Made by a program: the position numbers and the translations under genes. DNA of 64,000 bases from assembly GCF_029589055.1 (NCBI RefSeq), contig NZ_JARQZP010000003.1, forward strand, positions 496,001 to 560,000, given 5' to 3'. The first letter of the stretch is position 1. Every line of letters starts with the position of its first letter. Below the pieces are notes generated by a model. It was not told where the DNA came from and searched no databases. It saw nothing but the letters and a program-made list of their open reading frames with translations. Shown here one piece after another: positions 1-8,856 of the stretch. The DNA comes from Vibrio hannami (GTDB lineage: Bacteria > Pseudomonadota > Gammaproteobacteria > Enterobacterales > Vibrionaceae).

Positions 1-37
1 CTTACAAGTGCTACTGAAAAAAGTTGTGAAATCGTGT

Positions 38-67
38 TTGACAATATGTGTCACTGGGACATATATT
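38..67 (+). promoter_or_regulatory. Sigma70-type promoter of the SPFH operon
   Basis: A TTGACA hexamer at 38-43 and a TATATT hexamer at 62-67 are separated by 18 bases, close to the sigma-70 consensus. The promoter lies about 45 bases upstream of a strong ribosome binding site (AGGAGG near 99-104) and the ATG at 111. The operator-like repeats at 48-89 overlap it, so the promoter is probably repressible. Confidence 0.6.
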
Positions 68-89
68 AAAAGTGTCTCAGAGACATATA
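48..89 (+). promoter_or_regulatory. Tandem operator-like palindromes
   Basis: Two 18-base direct repeats at 48-65 and 72-89 agree at 15 positions and begin 24 bases apart. Each contains a palindrome of the form TGTC-N5-GACA; in the second copy it is perfect (TGTCTCAGAGACA). The first lies between the -35 and -10 boxes and the second just downstream of the -10, the usual geometry for a repressor. The regulator is not identifiable inside the window. Confidence 0.55.
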
Positions 90-156
90 ATGCCAAAAAG
101 GAGGTAAACCATGCTAGGTATCAACTATTTCAAAGCTGATCCATCCACTGTATGTA

Positions 157-1140
157 ATGCTGTTTAAAAACGGCAACGTACAGAAACAAGGGGCGGGAAC
201 CAGTTTTTACTATTACTCGCCAACAAGCTCATTGGTTGCGGTGCCACTTAGCAGCAAAGAGGTGCCTTTTGCATTTCGCATGAACACAAAGGATTTTCAG
301 GTGGTGACCGTCCAGGGGCAGGTGACATTTCGGATCTCAGAGCCTGAACAAGCCGCAAAAATGCTTAATCTTACGGTCAATGCCAAAGGAAAATACGAGA
401 CAGAGGACCCGGAAAAAATAGAGGAGCGGGTAATACGGAGCGTTCAAGTGGTTGTCCGAAATGAAATGGAAAAACAATCGCTACAGGCTGCATTGATGTC
501 CGCTCAGGCGTTATCTTCACTTTTACAATCTGAGCTGGCTAAACAGCCCTCTTTGGAAAGCCTTGGCATTGAGATTAATCAAGCCTCTCTTACTGCGATT
601 TCTCCTACGCCGGAAACGGGTAAGGCGCTGGAGGCGGATATCCTGGAATCACTGCTCAAAGAAGCCGACTCTGCAATCTACTCCCGCCGTTTGGCCAGTA
701 TCGACCAGGAAAAACAAGTTAAACAGCGCGAGTTAGAAACGGAAAAAGCCATAACTAAACAGCAGCAGGAGCTGGAGCAACAAAAGTTAGAGGCAGAGCG
801 GGAGCAGATGCAGCAACGGTTTGAAATGAACCAGGAGAGCATCGGTGCCCAGACGCAGGATGAACGTAAGCGAGCTGAACTGGTGGAGTTAGAAAGCAGT
901 AACGCCAGAGCCCGTGCCGACGCAAAGGCGTATGAAATTAAGAGTCAGCTTGAAGCCTATGAACAGATAGACATCGAATGTTTGAAGGTGATGAGCATGG
1001 GAAGTTTGAAGCCAGAGCAGTTAATCGCACAAGCGATTGAGAACCTTACCCAGGGTGAAAACCGGGTTGGTAATCTTAATATATCACCAGAGCTGCTGCA
1101 GTCGCTCACCAAGCCGGAGCAATACAATGATTACCGATAG
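157..1140 (+). CDS. SPFH (band 7/prohibitin-like) domain protein, N-terminus frameshifted
   Basis: The protein has an SPFH-like N-terminal half (about residues 1-165) followed by a long Glu/Gln/Lys-rich coiled coil (about 175-265), as in stomatin/flotillin-like scaffold proteins. No membrane segment is seen. The start at 157 is a fallback: a much better start is the ATG at 111 behind AGGAGG, which encodes MLGINYFKADPST and then runs into a stop. Removing one base (G150) joins that peptide to YVMLFKNG, the N-terminus expected for this family. So the gene either carries a +1 frameshift or a base-call error. It overlaps the next gene by 14 bases, which suggests translational coupling. The cellular role is unknown. 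Confidence 0.75.
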   Translation: MLFKNGNVQKQGAGTSFYYYSPTSSLVAVPLSSKEVPFAFRMNTKDFQVVTVQGQVTFRISEPEQAAKMLNLTVNAKGKYETEDPEKIEERVIRSVQVVVRNEMEKQSLQAALMSAQALSSLLQSELAKQPSLESLGIEINQASLTAISPTPETGKALEADILESLLKEADSAIYSRRLASIDQEKQVKQRELETEKAITKQQQELEQQKLEAEREQMQQRFEMNQESIGAQTQDERKRAELVELESSNARARADAKAYEIKSQLEAYEQIDIECLKVMSMGSLKPEQLIAQAIENLTQGENRVGNLNISPELLQSLTKPEQYNDYR

Positions 1141-2047
1141 AAAACTGGTGCTGGTGACCCGCAAGACAAGATTGCAGGAGCTGAAAGACAAATACTGCAC
1201 CATAGGACAGGCCAGATTTTACCTGGAGCACCTGGGGGAGTCCTTTGCTGAGTATGAAGATGAACACTCGCACTTTGAGGCATGCAAAACCAGTATTGTG
1301 AAGTCCCTAGGAACGATTGGCCGTGTTCAGCATTTAGACCGCAGTATGTTGCCAACCTACTTGTTTGACAGCGATGATATTGTCATTGTTTTGGGGCAGG
1401 ATGGCTTAGTCGCCAATACATTGAAATATCTGGACGGGCAATCGGTCATCGGGGTGAACCCGTTACCGGACCGATTTGATGGTGTGCTTTTGCCATTTGT
1501 AGAAAAAGAGCTGTTAACCGTGCTTACAGAAGTGCTCAGGGGAGCCGTAAACAATAAGCAGGTCAGCTTTGCTGAGGTGACGACGAATCTTGGTGAGTCA
1601 CTGCTTGGGGTAAACGATTTGTTTATCGGTCCTAAGTCCCATACCTCAGCCCGGTATCAGCTTAATCAAGGTCAATACAGTGAGGAGCAGTCTTCCAGCG
1701 GGATAATCGTCTCAACAGGTCTGGGCTCAACCGGATGGTTAAAAAGCATCATTGCCGGCGCATCTGGCATTGCTAACACCCAGGTCAGACAAGAGTTGGT
1801 GGATGGATTTTCCTGGGATAGTGGGTATCTTTACTATTCAGTACGTGAGCCTTTTCCATCAGCCACCACCCGATGTGAGAGTGTATTTGGCAAAATCAGC
1901 GCCGGGAGTGAGCTGAAGCTGGTATCGAGAATGCCGGAGAATGGGGTGATTTTTTCTGATGGTATTGAAAGTGATGCTATCGATTTCTGTGCCGGTACTA
2001 TAGCGACGGTTGGGCTTAGCAGTAAAGTCGGCAACCTGATTGTGTAG
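1127..2047 (+). CDS. NAD kinase-like protein
   Basis: The 306-residue protein resembles the ATP-NAD kinase fold. It has a GQDG motif at residues 90-93 where the family has GGDG, a GVNDLFIG segment near 176 (family NE/D motif region), and a Gly-rich STGLGSTGW near 208-216. Replacement of the second Gly by Gln in the GGDG motif means kinase activity cannot be assumed. I chose ATG 1127, which overlaps the SPFH gene by 14 bases, over upstream in-frame starts that lie well inside that gene. Its pairing with an SPFH protein and a nucleotidase-like protein suggests a nucleotide or NAD(P)-related accessory operon; that is inference. Confidence 0.7.
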   Translation: MITDRKLVLVTRKTRLQELKDKYCTIGQARFYLEHLGESFAEYEDEHSHFEACKTSIVKSLGTIGRVQHLDRSMLPTYLFDSDDIVIVLGQDGLVANTLKYLDGQSVIGVNPLPDRFDGVLLPFVEKELLTVLTEVLRGAVNNKQVSFAEVTTNLGESLLGVNDLFIGPKSHTSARYQLNQGQYSEEQSSSGIIVSTGLGSTGWLKSIIAGASGIANTQVRQELVDGFSWDSGYLYYSVREPFPSATTRCESVFGKISAGSELKLVSRMPENGVIFSDGIESDAIDFCAGTIATVGLSSKVGNLIV

Positions 2048-2132
2048 TGAATATGGCGTTATTGAACACCAACACCATGAATAATGGTATTTGTTTTACA
2101 GACTGAGCAAAACAACAAACCTGGGAGAGAAC

Positions 2133-2594
2133 ATGTTAAGAGTTTACATCGATATGGATGATGTCCTGTGTGAATACACCCGTGCGTTTGAGGAAAAACA
2201 AAGAACTTTCCCTAGTGTGAGATACCCGCAGAGCCAATATGGCTTTTTCGCTAACCTCGAACCTGTTGAGGATGCCGTAGAAAGCGCAAAGAAACTCATA
2301 GCGTCCGAACAATTTGACCCTTATATTCTCACCGCCCCAAGTGTCTACAACCCTATGTCCTATACAGAAAAACGCATCTGGATAGAAAAGCACTTCGGTC
2401 TGGCATTCTGTGAAAAACTCATCATCTGCTCAAACAAAGGACTGCTGATGGGCGATGTACTTATTGATGACAGAGCAGAGGGGAAAGGGCAGGAGCTGTT
2501 TCAGGGTGAGTTGATGCAGTTTGGCACAGCAACGTATCCGAATTGGCGAGCGGTGATGGAGCGGTTAAACGGAAAGGCGGCTACATATAATTAG
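2133..2594 (+). CDS. 5'(3')-deoxyribonucleotidase-like HAD phosphatase
   Basis: The 153-residue protein starts with the HAD nucleophile motif DMDDVL, where the first Asp is the nucleophile and the third residue the acid/base Asp, and has a second acidic motif LIDDRAEG near residue 110. Size and layout match the small NT5C-type deoxyribonucleotidase family of bacteria and phages, which remove phosphate from nucleotides. ATG 2133 is preceded by GGGAGAG; an earlier in-frame ATG at 2091 lacks this. The gene lies 85 bases after the NAD-kinase-like gene on the same strand and may share its promoter. Confidence 0.7.
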   Translation: MLRVYIDMDDVLCEYTRAFEEKQRTFPSVRYPQSQYGFFANLEPVEDAVESAKKLIASEQFDPYILTAPSVYNPMSYTEKRIWIEKHFGLAFCEKLIICSNKGLLMGDVLIDDRAEGKGQELFQGELMQFGTATYPNWRAVMERLNGKAATYN

Positions 2595-2779
2595 CTGTCG
2601 TTTTGCCGCGAATATTTGGCTTAAAACGAGCATGTATGCCTATCACCCCGGATAACTCAAATGATCAGGGTAGCTTACAATATACTGGGTGTGTCTATCC
2701 CAGAAGCGGCACTACGGCTTTAACACTTATCGGTGACATGCAGTCCATTGTCAGGTTATAAAACTTTTGGAGAAACTTC

Positions 2780-3667
2780 ATGCTGAAGAAAGAAAAAGAG
2801 GCAATATTAGAGCGCTACCTGCCAGGTATAACAAGGCTGCCTGAGGAAGAAGCTGATACACGGTGGCGTGATGCTTCTGCCGATATTACGTATAAAATTA
2901 ACTCTGAGCTTCAGAGATTGCGTGGCAAAGGGAAGGACTATTTATCTGTTAACGAACTAAGCCGCGCCGAACGGAATATCTGCGATTATCCAGACCTGCT
3001 GAGCTATGATGTTCCCCACTGGCGTTTTCAACAGTATTGCATTCAGTCATGGGAGAATCGTGATGAAGCCGAAGAGAAAAGATTAACTGATGCGATGGAA
3101 GTTCCCGCATTTGTCCGAAAAGCACCTGAAGGTTATATCAGCGAATACAAGGGAGAGTGGATCCGCCTGTTTGTCGATAAGCGATTTGTTTACGGCAATC
3201 TATATTCTGCTGTCCATTACATCTTCGATAAAGTAGAAGAAATAGTAGAGCAGTGGATTGAGCAGCGCTATCCCTATGAAACGCAGGCGAACTCCTACCT
3301 GAACCAGCAGGAAAAGCCATGTCCTGATACTTACCGGGTTGAGTTCACCCATAATCACCCTGAAAACCATGAACGTGCTTTTGCAGCAAGAGCTGAATTT
3401 AGAAAACTGTACTGGAAATTGCTGCCGGAATTAAATGCGCAATTAAATCGTCAGGCTCCGGCAACATACCGAATGGATAGCACCGACTACGATGGCAGTC
3501 CGATGACAGACTTTGTTTGCAGAAATACATCAACACTATCCCTGATAAGGCCGAAAACCTTTCTTGATGATTTTATGGCTTTAACCCGAAACCCCGAAGA
3601 GCTCGACTTTATAGCAAATAAGTACGCAAAGAGGGTAACAAATCATTTATTGAGCGTAGGATTTTAA
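2780..3667 (+). CDS. Hypothetical protein, 295 aa
   Basis: I do not recognise this family. The protein is soluble, charged, without signal peptide or membrane segments, and rich in Glu, Arg and Tyr. A GGAG-type ribosome binding site (TTGGAGAAAC) precedes ATG 2780, supporting translation. It is followed 10 bases later by another small unknown gene, so the two form a likely operon. GC content and neighbours suggest accessory DNA. A phage or island origin is possible but nothing in the sequence proves it. Confidence 0.6.
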   Translation: MLKKEKEAILERYLPGITRLPEEEADTRWRDASADITYKINSELQRLRGKGKDYLSVNELSRAERNICDYPDLLSYDVPHWRFQQYCIQSWENRDEAEEKRLTDAMEVPAFVRKAPEGYISEYKGEWIRLFVDKRFVYGNLYSAVHYIFDKVEEIVEQWIEQRYPYETQANSYLNQQEKPCPDTYRVEFTHNHPENHERAFAARAEFRKLYWKLLPELNAQLNRQAPATYRMDSTDYDGSPMTDFVCRNTSTLSLIRPKTFLDDFMALTRNPEELDFIANKYAKRVTNHLLSVGF

Positions 3668-3677
3668 GGGGCAGTTT

Positions 3678-3965
3678 ATGAAAGAAAAGAAAGGTTCAAA
3701 ATGTAGTAGTAGACATAAATGCATTAAAAAGGATTGCATACACGCCAACAATCAGCTAGGGATTGATGCTGAACAGGTAGCACTTCAATTATTAGGTGTT
3801 ATAAAAGGTTTCAAAAAACGTGGCATGAACGAACTGGAAATTCCAGATTTTGCGAATGAGCTTGGCATTATTATGGGTAAGGAAATACGGGATCATAAAA
3901 GTTTATTGTCTGGATTTCGCATGGGATTTGAGCACGGTGTGGAGCTTGTTGCTGAGCATAAATAA
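3678..3965 (+). CDS. Small hypothetical protein with Cys/His-rich N-terminus
   Basis: The 95-residue protein has a basic N-terminus with three Cys and two His between residues 9 and 22 (pattern C-x4-HKC-x4-C-x-H), which could bind a metal, followed by predicted helices. GGGGCAG before ATG 3678 may serve as ribosome binding site. It follows the 295-residue gene by 10 bases. No known family is recognised. Confidence 0.55.
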   Translation: MKEKKGSKCSSRHKCIKKDCIHANNQLGIDAEQVALQLLGVIKGFKKRGMNELEIPDFANELGIIMGKEIRDHKSLLSGFRMGFEHGVELVAEHK

Positions 3966-4054
3966 TGTGATGACTCCCAAACTCCTGAGTGAGACATAAA
4001 TATTGATGAGTATAGTTAATATGTACCTACCAACGGCTGGATAAAGGAGAGTCT

Positions 4055-4264
4055 ATGAAAGTGACAATTGAACAGCTTGATACAGGAGAGCATTACTTTA
4101 TTCTTCCTGAAAAATTTCAGCAAGAACTGGAATGGAAAGAGGGTGATACCATTGAATGGATAGATAACCATGATGGTTCTTATTTGCTTTCTAACGTAAA
4201 TAAGAACCGTACTTTCAAAGAGAAGGCTGATTCGACTTCAGATGTACCAGAAGAGAAAAAATAA
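4055..4264 (+). CDS. AbrB/SpoVT-fold-like small protein
   Basis: The 69-residue protein has a pattern typical of the swapped-hairpin AbrB/MazE fold at residues 14-40: ILPEKFQQELEWKEGDTIEW, with the LPxxxxxxLxWxxGDxIxW spacing. The C-terminal 20 residues are charged and probably disordered. GGAGAG precedes ATG 4055. Such proteins are DNA-binding regulators or antitoxins, but no toxin gene follows; the next 430 bases have no ORF. Function is therefore open. Confidence 0.55.
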   Translation: MKVTIEQLDTGEHYFILPEKFQQELEWKEGDTIEWIDNHDGSYLLSNVNKNRTFKEKADSTSDVPEEKK

Positions 4265-4697
4265 CTGGACGGATATAAATTAATAAACGTTTTAGGTTTT
4301 AAAACACTTTTCCTTATCTAGCAGAGTGACTTTTTAGAAACAGGCCCGTACTTTTGTCCGGAGATGTGCTTACGGAGCATGTGATTACGGAGCATGAAAC
4401 ACGAAAGTGCTCCAAAGCGCGTTAACGTAATTACTCAGTGACGGACCGTGCCACTGGAATCACCGTAATTTTACTCATGGTTACCAGTTGAGAGACCGTG
4501 ACAGAAAACTTCCAAAAGCGCTCAACACACCCCATATCTTCTTGTTTCTCATGATTGCATAATTAGTCTTCCAATACCAAGTATCTACTTTTTATTATAT
4601 AAGCTGATTTTTCAGAATGGGATGTAGACTATTGGTGATAATAATGTTTAACATCATAATCTTGTATGAATGAACTGGTTTACTGAGAAACGTAAAA
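4265..4697. other. 433-base gap without a convincing gene
   Basis: No coding frame is supported here. A short direct repeat, TTACGGAGCATG, occurs twice at about 4371 and 4387. The 3' part (4550-4690) is AT-rich and probably holds the promoter of the NUDIX gene. No attC-like structure, tRNA or clear terminator is seen. Confidence 0.4.
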
Positions 4698-5080
4698 ATG
4701 AAGAATTTATCTATGGCTGTAGTGACTAAAAATGGTACGGCGCTTGTCCAGAAACGCTTTCGCCGAAATCAAGGTATGGTTCTAGAGTTTCCTGGAGGTT
4801 CTGTAGATGAAGGTGAATCAGGAGCCGAAGCAGCAATTAGGGAGTTGCGGGAGGAAACTGGTATAAAAATTTTTAAAATTTCTGAATGTGTCACTCTTAC
4901 CAATAAATTCGGGGGAGACATTCATTACGCTGTATTAAAACTAGTTGATGATGCGGAACCAGTAACTGTTGATCCAATTAGACATTTTATTGGTTGAAAC
5001 CTGAAGAAATTCCGCTGGATGATTTTTACGAAGCAGATCGAGAGTTTATTACGCAGTACTTACCAAGGCTTATTGTGTGA
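4698..5080 (+). pseudogene. NUDIX hydrolase, frameshifted near its 3' end
   Basis: Residues 1-95 read as a NUDIX hydrolase with the box GGSVDEGESGAEAAIRELRE continuing into EETG (family GX5EX7REUXEEXGU). The frame ends at 4997 with HFIG, but the -1 frame continues from 4982 as TFYWLKPEEIPLDDFYEADR to a stop at 5078-5080. The intact paralog at 61256-61645 has VDPIRKQTFYWLK at this point, so the break corresponds to loss of about 7 bases encoding part of R-K-Q. Without the last 33 residues the enzyme would probably be inactive. NUDIX enzymes hydrolyse nucleoside diphosphates linked to other groups; the substrate is unknown. Confidence 0.8.
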
Positions 5081-5239
5081 CTGATGTAAAGTCAGGCTAA
5101 TGCTTTCGTTAGTTCATAAACATATTTACCTATGTACAGTGTGAACTATTTCACTCCGCAATAGATGCAGAGCAAATTGTGCGCTACTTCAGTGAGTATC
5201 CGGTATACAGAAACTTGGTAAAAGACCGTTTCAGTTGAT

Positions 5240-5626
5240 TCAGGCAGTCAGGAGAGCTGAACTGAAAGGATGAATCGAATCATAATTATTTTCCCGCTTA
5301 AGTTTCTTCAATTTGCTTGGAGATATAGCCATATGTTTTGCAAATACCGTACTAAAGTTAGACGAGCTGTAGCCGTAATCCAGAGCTATATCTGTGATAC
5401 TATGATTGGTATGTAATCCAAGCCGAAAGGCACTAGTCTCGATTCTTAACTTTTTCACAAACGCATAAATGCTTTCTCCGGTTTGTTCTCTAAAAATACG
5501 GTTAAAGTGGTATTTTGAATTATTACAATAGTTGGCTACATGCTCTACGCTAAATTGGTTGTGAAGGTTTAATAGGATATAATCTATTGCTTGGATTACT
5601 TTAACGTTAGTGATTTTTCTTAGCAT
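5240..5626 (-). CDS. Truncated AraC-family DNA-binding protein (repeat copy A)
   Basis: The 128-residue protein is nearly identical over residues 1-115 to the N-terminal half of the 285-residue AraC-type regulator at 7738-8595: two helix-turn-helix units, about residues 8-107. After that it diverges at the repeat boundary (5280) into a short unrelated tail, so the GyrI-like effector domain is missing. It may be an inactive remnant. However, stand-alone AraC DNA-binding domains such as SoxS and MarA are functional, so a constitutive or competing regulator is possible. Confidence 0.65.
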   Translation of the reverse strand: MLRKITNVKVIQAIDYILLNLHNQFSVEHVANYCNNSKYHFNRIFREQTGESIYAFVKKLRIETSAFRLGLHTNHSITDIALDYGYSSSNFSTVFAKHMAISPSKLKKLKRENNYDSIHPFSSALLTA

Positions 5627-5886
5627 ATTTATCGTTTAATTGAGTCTGATTCAGCTTAATTACTCTTAGTTTTAATATAAATTGAAGCGAATAATCGAGG
5701 AATGTAGAAATAAATTATACAAACATCGTTGGTGTAACTTCTGAGTTGGTGCTATTCCGAGTTATTTAATATTGTTTAGGTGGAATACATAAGTGCTGGT
5801 TAAAGAAGAACCCTCAATAACATTACAATGATCCAATTCGAAACCTAGCTTAGATAAAACAGCATTACTTTGAGCATTCCAGTTGT
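5280..5886. repeat. Direct repeat copy A (about 607 bases)
   Basis: This segment matches 8249-8856 almost base for base in the same orientation. It carries the DNA-binding half of the AraC gene, its upstream region and the last 41 codons of the GNAT gene. Both edges are sharp: the match starts at TCATAATTATTTT and ends at CCAGTTGT. The two copies lie 2.97 kb apart and bracket the MATE gene and the regulator's C-terminal half, as expected from a tandem duplication followed by deletion, or from recombination. Confidence 0.85.
5762..5886 (-). pseudogene. GNAT acetyltransferase 3' fragment
   Basis: This stretch encodes the last 41 residues of the GNAT protein whose complete copy is at 8732-9253, with the same stop codon and only a few base changes. 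It has no 5' part, because the repeat ends at 5886, so it cannot be functional. It is useful as evidence that copy A came from a larger duplicated unit. Confidence 0.75.
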
Positions 5887-6213
5887 ATTGAGGCAGCTAG
5901 TGTTGTTACTACCAACTCATTGAACGAAATTAAGCGTTCAATCGTCCACCAATCAAAGTTATTCAGTTTTATTGATAAATACGAGACGACATACAAAGAA
6001 GGACGTTCGACAAAACCTCTCAGTGACAGGATAGTGGATTTGTACAAAAGTTTGGTGGTCGAAGCTCTAAAACTTCCTGTTTATCTTTACGTAAAATCGA
6101 TGGAAGCCAAGATAAAAAACTATGACCTTAGCAAAAGGTTGGGGAAGATGCCTGAACTAGAATTTTTGTCAAAAGTTAAAAACAAGGTTTTGGGAAACTC
6201 AGTTGATCTATAG
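5887..6213 (+). pseudogene. Fragment of an unknown gene fused to repeat edge
   Basis: The reading frame is open from inside repeat A to a stop at 6211-6213. The coding-like part begins exactly at the repeat edge (5887, IEAASVVTTNSLNEIKRS) and continues for about 108 residues. There is no ATG with a ribosome binding site; the only possible start is TTG 5920. This looks like the C-terminal end of a gene whose 5' part was removed when the repeat formed. I do not recognise the family. A short real gene starting at 5920 cannot be excluded. Confidence 0.45.
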
Positions 6214-6289
6214 TGGTTGTACACTGGTTAGCCTACTAAAGAGAAGTACGACCTTCGCTATAAGTTCAGATGAGTGGTTTCTGCGTTAT

Positions 6290-7678
6290 CTAGTCATAAT
6301 CTGTTCTAGTGGTACTGGGTATCATCTTAGTAGATTGATTACTTAGAGTTGTTTCTAAAACCTCGGGACAAGCCTCTTCTTTTGCTAATAACCAGCATGA
6401 AATAAAAAAGGTGAGCAGCTCGGTGGTCGGCGCGATTAACCATATAGCCTTTACTCCGCAAAATTTAGGAAGAATAAGTATACATGCAAGTAAAATAACC
6501 AGCCCACGAGCAGCTGAAATAGCGGTCGATGCAAGCACATTCCCCACTGATGTATAGTAGAACGAAGTGATGATGTTGGTGCCGACAAATAGGAACATTA
6601 TTGAATAGTAAGGAATACCAGATCTTGCTACTTCTCCAACATGATTGTTGTCTATAAATAGGAGGCTATATCTATCGACGTTAAGCAAAAGAAAGAGCAT
6701 TGAAAGCAAACCCAAAATAGTGACATATATTATACTAAAATTTCGCACTTTCTTTGCCAGCCCATAATCACTTGCTCCGTATGAGTAACCAACCAAAGTC
6801 GCAGAGGCTTGAGCAAGCCCAATCACTATCATAGTAAATAGGTATCCCGAATAATTTACCAATGTGTATGCAGTCAAACTGTCTACCCCACCAGTTGTTA
6901 CAATTGTGTGGTTTAGGGTGATGGTTGTAATACATATTGAAAACTGTCCAATGAACTCAGATGACCCATTTTTGAAAGTATCGACTAATACAGCTCGAGA
7001 AAGTACAAATCGCTGAATGTTGAAGATTCGAGATTTTGTCCGGATATAAGAGAACAAGTAGATAGAGTTAACAAGTACCGAGATGACGGAAGCAATTGCA
7101 ATTCCTTTTACTCCAAAGTTGAAATGCACAACCAACGTATAATCTAAAGATGCGTTTAATACTACAGATATAATTGACAAGACCAGAGGTATGTTAGGGT
7201 TTCCTTCAGCCCGGACAAACATTCCCCCAATAACATTAAGCATTGCTAACGGATAAGCGAAAATTATCAAAGAGTAATAATCAATAAAGTGTTGTCTTAC
7301 TGCAACTTCTAGTTTGATCTGTTCCGATATAGGAGAGATCAATACACTAGATAACATAGCGGATATGACTAATAGAACTAAGCCGGTTAGCAGTGTTTGA
7401 TTAAAAATACAGTTGCTCAGTTTATGCTTATTGGCTCCTATTAGTTGAGATGCCTGTGATACACCGCCAACTCCGACCATAATACCGATGGCTAAATTAA
7501 AAAAGGAGAAAGGTAACCCTATATTTACAGCTGAAAGAGCAGATTTACCAATGAAGTTACCAATAAAATAACCATCAATAATCGAGAGAGAAGAGGTTAA
7601 TATCATTGAAAAGATTGAAGGTATAGCGAACTTTATGATTGTCAGAGGTAACTGTTGCCGAATTAGTCTAAGCTCCAT
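6290..7678 (-). CDS. MATE family multidrug/cation antiporter
   Basis: The 462-residue membrane protein has about twelve hydrophobic segments and begins with the MATE-like IIKFAIPSIFSMILTSSLSI and DGYFIGNFIGKSALSAVNIG regions. Length and the two-fold repeat fit multidrug and toxic compound extrusion transporters, which export drugs in exchange for Na+ or H+. It lies 59 bases downstream of the AraC-type regulator on the same strand. The GyrI-like effector domain of that regulator suggests drug-responsive expression, which is an inference. Confidence 0.85.
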   Translation of the reverse strand: MELRLIRQQLPLTIIKFAIPSIFSMILTSSLSIIDGYFIGNFIGKSALSAVNIGLPFSFFNLAIGIMVGVGGVSQASQLIGANKHKLSNCIFNQTLLTGLVLLVISAMLSSVLISPISEQIKLEVAVRQHFIDYYSLIIFAYPLAMLNVIGGMFVRAEGNPNIPLVLSIISVVLNASLDYTLVVHFNFGVKGIAIASVISVLVNSIYLFSYIRTKSRIFNIQRFVLSRAVLVDTFKNGSSEFIGQFSICITTITLNHTIVTTGGVDSLTAYTLVNYSGYLFTMIVIGLAQASATLVGYSYGASDYGLAKKVRNFSIIYVTILGLLSMLFLLLNVDRYSLLFIDNNHVGEVARSGIPYYSIMFLFVGTNIITSFYYTSVGNVLASTAISAARGLVILLACILILPKFCGVKAIWLIAPTTELLTFFISCWLLAKEEACPEVLETTLSNQSTKMIPSTTRTDYD

Positions 7679-7737
7679 TATTCATATCCCATAGAATAGT
7701 TTTGCTTACTTTACATTGGCCTTACCACGAAAACTTC

Positions 7738-8595
7738 TCAATCCATGCTTGTTTTTATGGCAACATTTATATCAATCTCAACATCACCGGTTCTTGGACA
7801 ACAACCAATATAAAAGTCATGAGCAGGGCGCCCTAGCGGAAGGTAGGGGGACTGTGGTAACCAAACATTCACTAGGCCTTTATAGGCTTCATTTATGTTT
7901 GGAGCCGGTCCTTTGAAGGAAAATGTAGCAACTTTACAGCCTTTGATGAGTTTGTTGGTGGGTACTACGTTGTTTTGATCAACGGATATACATAAATCGA
8001 ACAAGCAACGATTGTGATCCGTAATGTTGGGGTCATTCCATGTAATTTCTATAAAGCGGGTGTTGTCCGTACACAGAAGACTATGCTCTTGGATAAATTG
8101 AGGCCAGAGCAGTCTTAAATCTTTATAGCTACCAATATATCGATTAAATACGACATTTACGTTCTCTAGGTTATTGATAACAATTCGATCATTGTAGTAA
8201 TGGTAGTTTTGATATTGAATGACTGATGAATCAAAAGGACTCGTCGTATCATAATTATTTTCTCGCTTAAGTTTCTTCAATTTGCTTGGAGATATAGCCA
8301 TATGTTTTGCAAATACCGTACTAAAGTTAGACGAGCTGTAGCCGTAATCCAAAGCTATATCTGTGATTCTATGATTGGTATGTAATCCAAGCCGAAAGGC
8401 ACTAGTCTCTATTCTTAACCTTTTCACAAATGCATAAATGCTTTCTCCGGTTTGTTCTCTAAAAATACGGTTAAAGTGGTATTTTGAACTATTACAATAG
8501 TTGGCTACATGCTCTACGCTAAGTTGGTTGTGAAGGTTTAATAGGATATAATCTATTGCTTTGATTACTTTAACGTTAGTGATTTTTCTTAACAT
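7738..8595 (-). CDS. AraC-family regulator with GyrI-like effector domain
   Basis: Residues 8-107 form the AraC DNA-binding domain (two helix-turn-helix units, with FNRIFREQTGESIYAFVK and DIALDYGYSSSNFSTVFAKH). Residues about 125-285 resemble the GyrI/SoxS-effector domain that binds small hydrophobic molecules (VVFNRYIGSYKDLRLLWPQF). This is the Rob/MarA-like layout with an effector domain. It probably controls the MATE exporter that follows. The first 0.35 kb is duplicated at 5280-5626. An upstream GNAT gene on the same strand may belong to the same unit. Confidence 0.8.
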   Translation of the reverse strand: MLRKITNVKVIKAIDYILLNLHNQLSVEHVANYCNSSKYHFNRIFREQTGESIYAFVKRLRIETSAFRLGLHTNHRITDIALDYGYSSSNFSTVFAKHMAISPSKLKKLKRENNYDTTSPFDSSVIQYQNYHYYNDRIVINNLENVNVVFNRYIGSYKDLRLLWPQFIQEHSLLCTDNTRFIEITWNDPNITDHNRCLFDLCISVDQNNVVPTNKLIKGCKVATFSFKGPAPNINEAYKGLVNVWLPQSPYLPLGRPAHDFYIGCCPRTGDVEIDINVAIKTSMD

Positions 8596-8856
8596 ATTTA
8601 TCGTTTAATTGAGTCTGGTTCAGCTTAATTACTCTTAGTTTTTAATATAAATTGAAGCGAATAATCGAGGAATGTAGAAATATATTATACAAACATCGTT
8701 GGTGTAACTTCTGAATTGGTGCTATTCAGAGTTATTTATTATTGTTTAGGTGGAATACATAAGTTCTGGTTAAAGAAGAACCCTCAATAACATTACAATG
8801 ATCCAATTCAAAACCTAGCTTAGATAAAACAGCATTACTTTGAGCATTCCAGTTGT
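8249..8856. repeat. Direct repeat copy B (about 608 bases)
   Basis: This is the partner of 5280-5886, in the same orientation, and spans from the middle of the intact AraC gene to codon ~132 of the intact GNAT gene. Because both genes are complete here, copy B is probably the original and copy A the derived one. Confidence 0.85.

Noticed and set aside
4055..4697. Toxin-antitoxin pair with the AbrB-like protein
   Set aside because: No toxin-like ORF lies on either side within 400 bases.
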